A DNA stretch of 7,183 nt from Gemmatimonadota bacterium. GTDB lineage: Bacteria > Latescibacterota > UBA2968 > UBA8231. Each line of letters starts with the position of its first letter. Within the stretch, counting starts at the first letter, position 1. The position numbers and the translations under genes are program-made. The stretch is taken from NCBI GenBank assembly GCA_028875335.1, contig JAPPEF010000207.1:1-7183 (forward strand), read 5' to 3'. This document shows, piece by piece, positions 5,292 through 7,183 of this stretch. The notes under the pieces are model-generated. The model saw nothing but the letters and a program-made list of their open reading frames with translations. It had not been told where the DNA came from and did no database searches.

Positions 5292-7013
5292 ATGGCAGCA
5301 GATCGTGGGAAACTGAGGAGCGCCGACTGGTTTGGACGCGAGGACAAAGGCGGTTTCATTCACCGCAGCTGGATGAAGCGCGGCCTGCCCGAGCACGAAT
5401 TCGACGGCCGTCCGGTCATCGGCATTTGCAACACGTGGTCCGAGCTGACGCCGTGCAATATCCACTTCCGCGACTTGGCCGAAGCCGTCAAGCGCGGCGT
5501 GTACGAAGCCGGGGGGTTGCCAGTGGAATTTCCGGTCACCTCGCTGGGCGAGCCCATCATGCGTCCAACGACTATGCTCTTCCGCAATTTGGCGAGCATG
5601 GATGTGGAGGAGTGCATTCGCGCCAACCCGGTTGACGGCGTGGTGCTCCTGACCGGATGCGACAAGACCACGCCAGCGTGCTTGATGGGGGCGGCCAGCG
5701 TCGATTTGCCGACGATTGCCGTGCCCGGCGGTCCTATGCTCAACGGCAAGTACCGTGGCAGCGATATTGGTTCGGGAACGGACGTGTGGAAGTTCAGCGA
5801 GGATTTTCGCGCCGGGAAGATGACGCGCGAGGAGTTTGGGTTGGCCGAAGACGGCATGACGCGCTCGGATGGGCACTGCATGACCATGGGCACGGCATCG
5901 ACGATGGCCTGTATGGTCGAGGTGCTCGGCATGACCCTGCCCGGCGGCGCGGCGATCCCAGCCCCGGACTCGCGGCGCAAGGTGCTGGCACATCTGGCGG
6001 GGTCGCGCATCGTCGAGATGGTGCGCGAAGACCTCAAGATGTCCAACATTCTCGGGCGCGCGTCCTTTGAGAATGCCATCAAAGTCAACGCGGCCATCGG
6101 AGGTTCGACTAACTGCGTCGTCCACTTGCTGGCCCTCGCCGGGCGCGTCGGCGTCGAATTGTCCTTGGACGATTTCGACCGCCTCGGCAGCGAGCTGCCG
6201 CTATTGGTCAATTTGATGCCCGCGGGCAAGTATCTGATGGAAGATTTTTATTACGCTGGTGGCTTGCCGGTGGTGATCGAGGAGTTGAGGGATTCCCTGG
6301 ATCTAGACGCTTTGACGGCGACGGGCAAGTCGCTCGGCGAGAATGTCGCAGGGGCCGTCTGCTACAATCGCGACGTGATCGCGCCGCTGGACGCGCCGCT
6401 GATCGAGGCCGCGGGCTTGGCCGTGCTCCGAGGCAATGTTTGCGAGGACGGGGCGATCATCAAGCCGTCGGCTGCCTCGCCCGAGTTGATGCAGCACCGC
6501 GGCCGAGCGGTGGTCTTCGAGACGATTGAGGACTATCACGAACGGATCGACAGCCCCGATTTGGACGTGGATGAGTCGAGCGTATTGGTGCTGCAAAACG
6601 TCGGGCCGGTTGGCTATCCAGGCATGGCCGAGGTCGGCAATATGGGCTTGCCGAAAAAGCTGCTGGAAAAGGGCGTCCGGGACATGGTGCGCATTTCCGA
6701 TGGCCGCATGAGCGGCACGGCCTACGGCACCGTGATCCTGCACGTGGCCCCTGAAGCGGCCATTGGCGGCTCGCTGGCACTAGTGCGCGACGGCGACATG
6801 ATCGGGCTCGACGTGGCGAGCCGGCGGCTGCACCTAGACGTGTCGGACGAGGAACTGGCGCGCCGCCGGGCGGCTTGGCAGCCTCCTGTGCCCCACGATA
6901 CCCGGGGTTACGTCAGCCTCTATATCGACCACGTGATGCAGGCCGACAAAGGAGTTGACTTCGACTTCTTGGTCGGCAAGTCGAGTGCTGTTGTAACGCG
7001 CGAGGCCCATTAA
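5292..7013 (+). CDS. IlvD/Edd-family sugar-acid (aldonate) dehydratase, L-arabinonate dehydratase type
   Basis: This 573-residue protein belongs to the IlvD/Edd family, in the sugar-acid branch rather than dihydroxy-acid dehydratase. It starts with HRSWMKRGLPEHEFDG (24-39) and has NTWSELTPCN (47-56), GCDKTTPAC (122-130), GHCMTMGTAS (194-203), ENAIKVNAAIGGSTN (260-274), CEDGAIIKPS (384-393) and DGRMSGTA (470-477). Cys55, Cys123 and Cys196 match, with a constant offset of four, the three [2Fe-2S] ligands of the Rhizobium leguminosarum L-arabinonate dehydratase (59, 127, 200 as I recall). Lys125 matches its Mg-binding carbamylated lysine; Ser474 is the likely catalytic serine. The reaction removes water from an aldonate to give a 2-keto-3-deoxy acid in the cytoplasm. 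L-arabinonate, D-xylonate, D-fuconate and similar substrates are all possible. The start is set by a strong SD. An enolase-superfamily gene follows by 15 bp. Confidence 0.9.
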   Translation: MAADRGKLRSADWFGREDKGGFIHRSWMKRGLPEHEFDGRPVIGICNTWSELTPCNIHFRDLAEAVKRGVYEAGGLPVEFPVTSLGEPIMRPTTMLFRNLASMDVEECIRANPVDGVVLLTGCDKTTPACLMGAASVDLPTIAVPGGPMLNGKYRGSDIGSGTDVWKFSEDFRAGKMTREEFGLAEDGMTRSDGHCMTMGTASTMACMVEVLGMTLPGGAAIPAPDSRRKVLAHLAGSRIVEMVREDLKMSNILGRASFENAIKVNAAIGGSTNCVVHLLALAGRVGVELSLDDFDRLGSELPLLVNLMPAGKYLMEDFYYAGGLPVVIEELRDSLDLDALTATGKSLGENVAGAVCYNRDVIAPLDAPLIEAAGLAVLRGNVCEDGAIIKPSAASPELMQHRGRAVVFETIEDYHERIDSPDLDVDESSVLVLQNVGPVGYPGMAEVGNMGLPKKLLEKGVRDMVRISDGRMSGTAYGTVILHVAPEAAIGGSLALVRDGDMIGLDVASRRLHLDVSDEELARRRAAWQPPVPHDTRGYVSLYIDHVMQADKGVDFDFLVGKSSAVVTREAH

Positions 7014-7028
7014 CGAAAGGACTAGACA

Positions 7029-7183
7029 GTGAAGATTGCCAAGATCGAACAGTTTTTTCCGCGCCAGCGCATGCGCTTGGTCAAGATTACCACGGACAAC
7101 GGTATCGTCGGCTGGGGTGAGACCACCCTGGAGGGCAAGCCCAAGAGCACTTGGGCGGCGGTGGAAGAGTTGGCCGAGTACTT
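7029..7183 (+). CDS. Enolase-superfamily (mandelate racemase/muconate lactonizing type) protein, N-terminal part
   Basis: Only the first 51 codons are in the window. The start is GTG at 7029-7031, with GAAAGGA (7015-7021) 7 bases upstream, and it sits 15 bp after the dehydratase stop, so it is surely co-transcribed. The sequence KIAKIEQFFPRQRMRLVKI, then TDNGIVGWGE (about 22-31) and a TLEGKP-containing stretch is the capping-domain start of the superfamily. It looks most like the D-galactonate dehydratase (DgoD-like) group, whose members carry GWGE plus EG at this place. The Mg ligands and catalytic bases lie in the missing C-terminal barrel, so activity cannot be assigned. Other options are another acid-sugar dehydratase or an epimerase of the superfamily. 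Confidence 0.8.
   Translation, partial: MKIAKIEQFFPRQRMRLVKITTDNGIVGWGETTLEGKPKSTWAAVEELAEY

Noticed and set aside
5289..6229. Two long minus-strand frames opposite the dehydratase
   Set aside because: The dehydratase on the plus strand has all family motifs; the antisense products have none.
5292..7013. Annotation as dihydroxy-acid dehydratase (IlvD, branched-chain amino acid synthesis)
   Set aside because: The HRSWMKRGLP and NTWSELTPCN motifs and the sugar-acid type neighbour place it in the aldonate dehydratase branch.

Overview
The window looks like chromosomal DNA of a Gram-negative (diderm) bacterium, GC-rich by eye. It encodes an outer-membrane beta-barrel of the Omp85 superfamily, a likely lipoprotein and an exported NlpC/P60 hydrolase. 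No rRNA, tRNA, CRISPR array, transposase or phage gene was seen. The phylum cannot be fixed from the sequence. Sugar-acid dehydratases next to poorly characterised envelope genes would suit an environmental or marine uncultured lineage, but that is a guess.

Layout. (1) Bases 1-281, minus: the 5' part of a putative lipoprotein with a GTG start, running off the window. (2) Bases 282-637: a divergent intergenic region holding a palindromic TATAAT box, and a short stretch resembling the 3' end of the glycosyltransferase gene found 2 kb away. (3) Bases 638-2452, plus: a two-gene unit of a POTRA-less Omp85 barrel and a YwaF/TMEM164-like integral membrane protein. (4) Bases 2449-5128, minus: a compact three-gene unit read as 3-hydroxyacyl-CoA dehydrogenase, NlpC/P60 hydrolase and GT87-like membrane glycosyltransferase. 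Its last gene overlaps the end of the plus-strand unit tail to tail by 4 bp. (5) Bases 5129-5291: a divergent promoter region with a leader that could fold in two ways around the ribosome binding site. (6) Bases 5292-7183, plus: an IlvD/Edd-family sugar-acid dehydratase followed 15 bp later by the start of an enolase-superfamily gene resembling galactonate dehydratase, cut by the window end.

How the genes may work together. The right-hand operon is most likely for aldonate (sugar acid) breakdown. It brings together two evolutionarily unrelated dehydratase types, one Fe-S dependent and one Mg-dependent, that both make 2-keto-3-deoxy sugar acids. The left and middle genes are envelope functions: barrel, membrane protein, lipid-linked sugar transfer and peptidoglycan cleavage. 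The acyl-CoA dehydrogenase at the head of the minus unit is metabolic and has no obvious link to the two genes behind it.

The main points for a second look are the glycosyltransferase-tail fragment in the 282-637 region, the barrel plus TMEM164-like pair, the possible leader switch before the dehydratase, and the mixed signature of the dehydrogenase. Nothing here proves a new system; most genes fall into known families.
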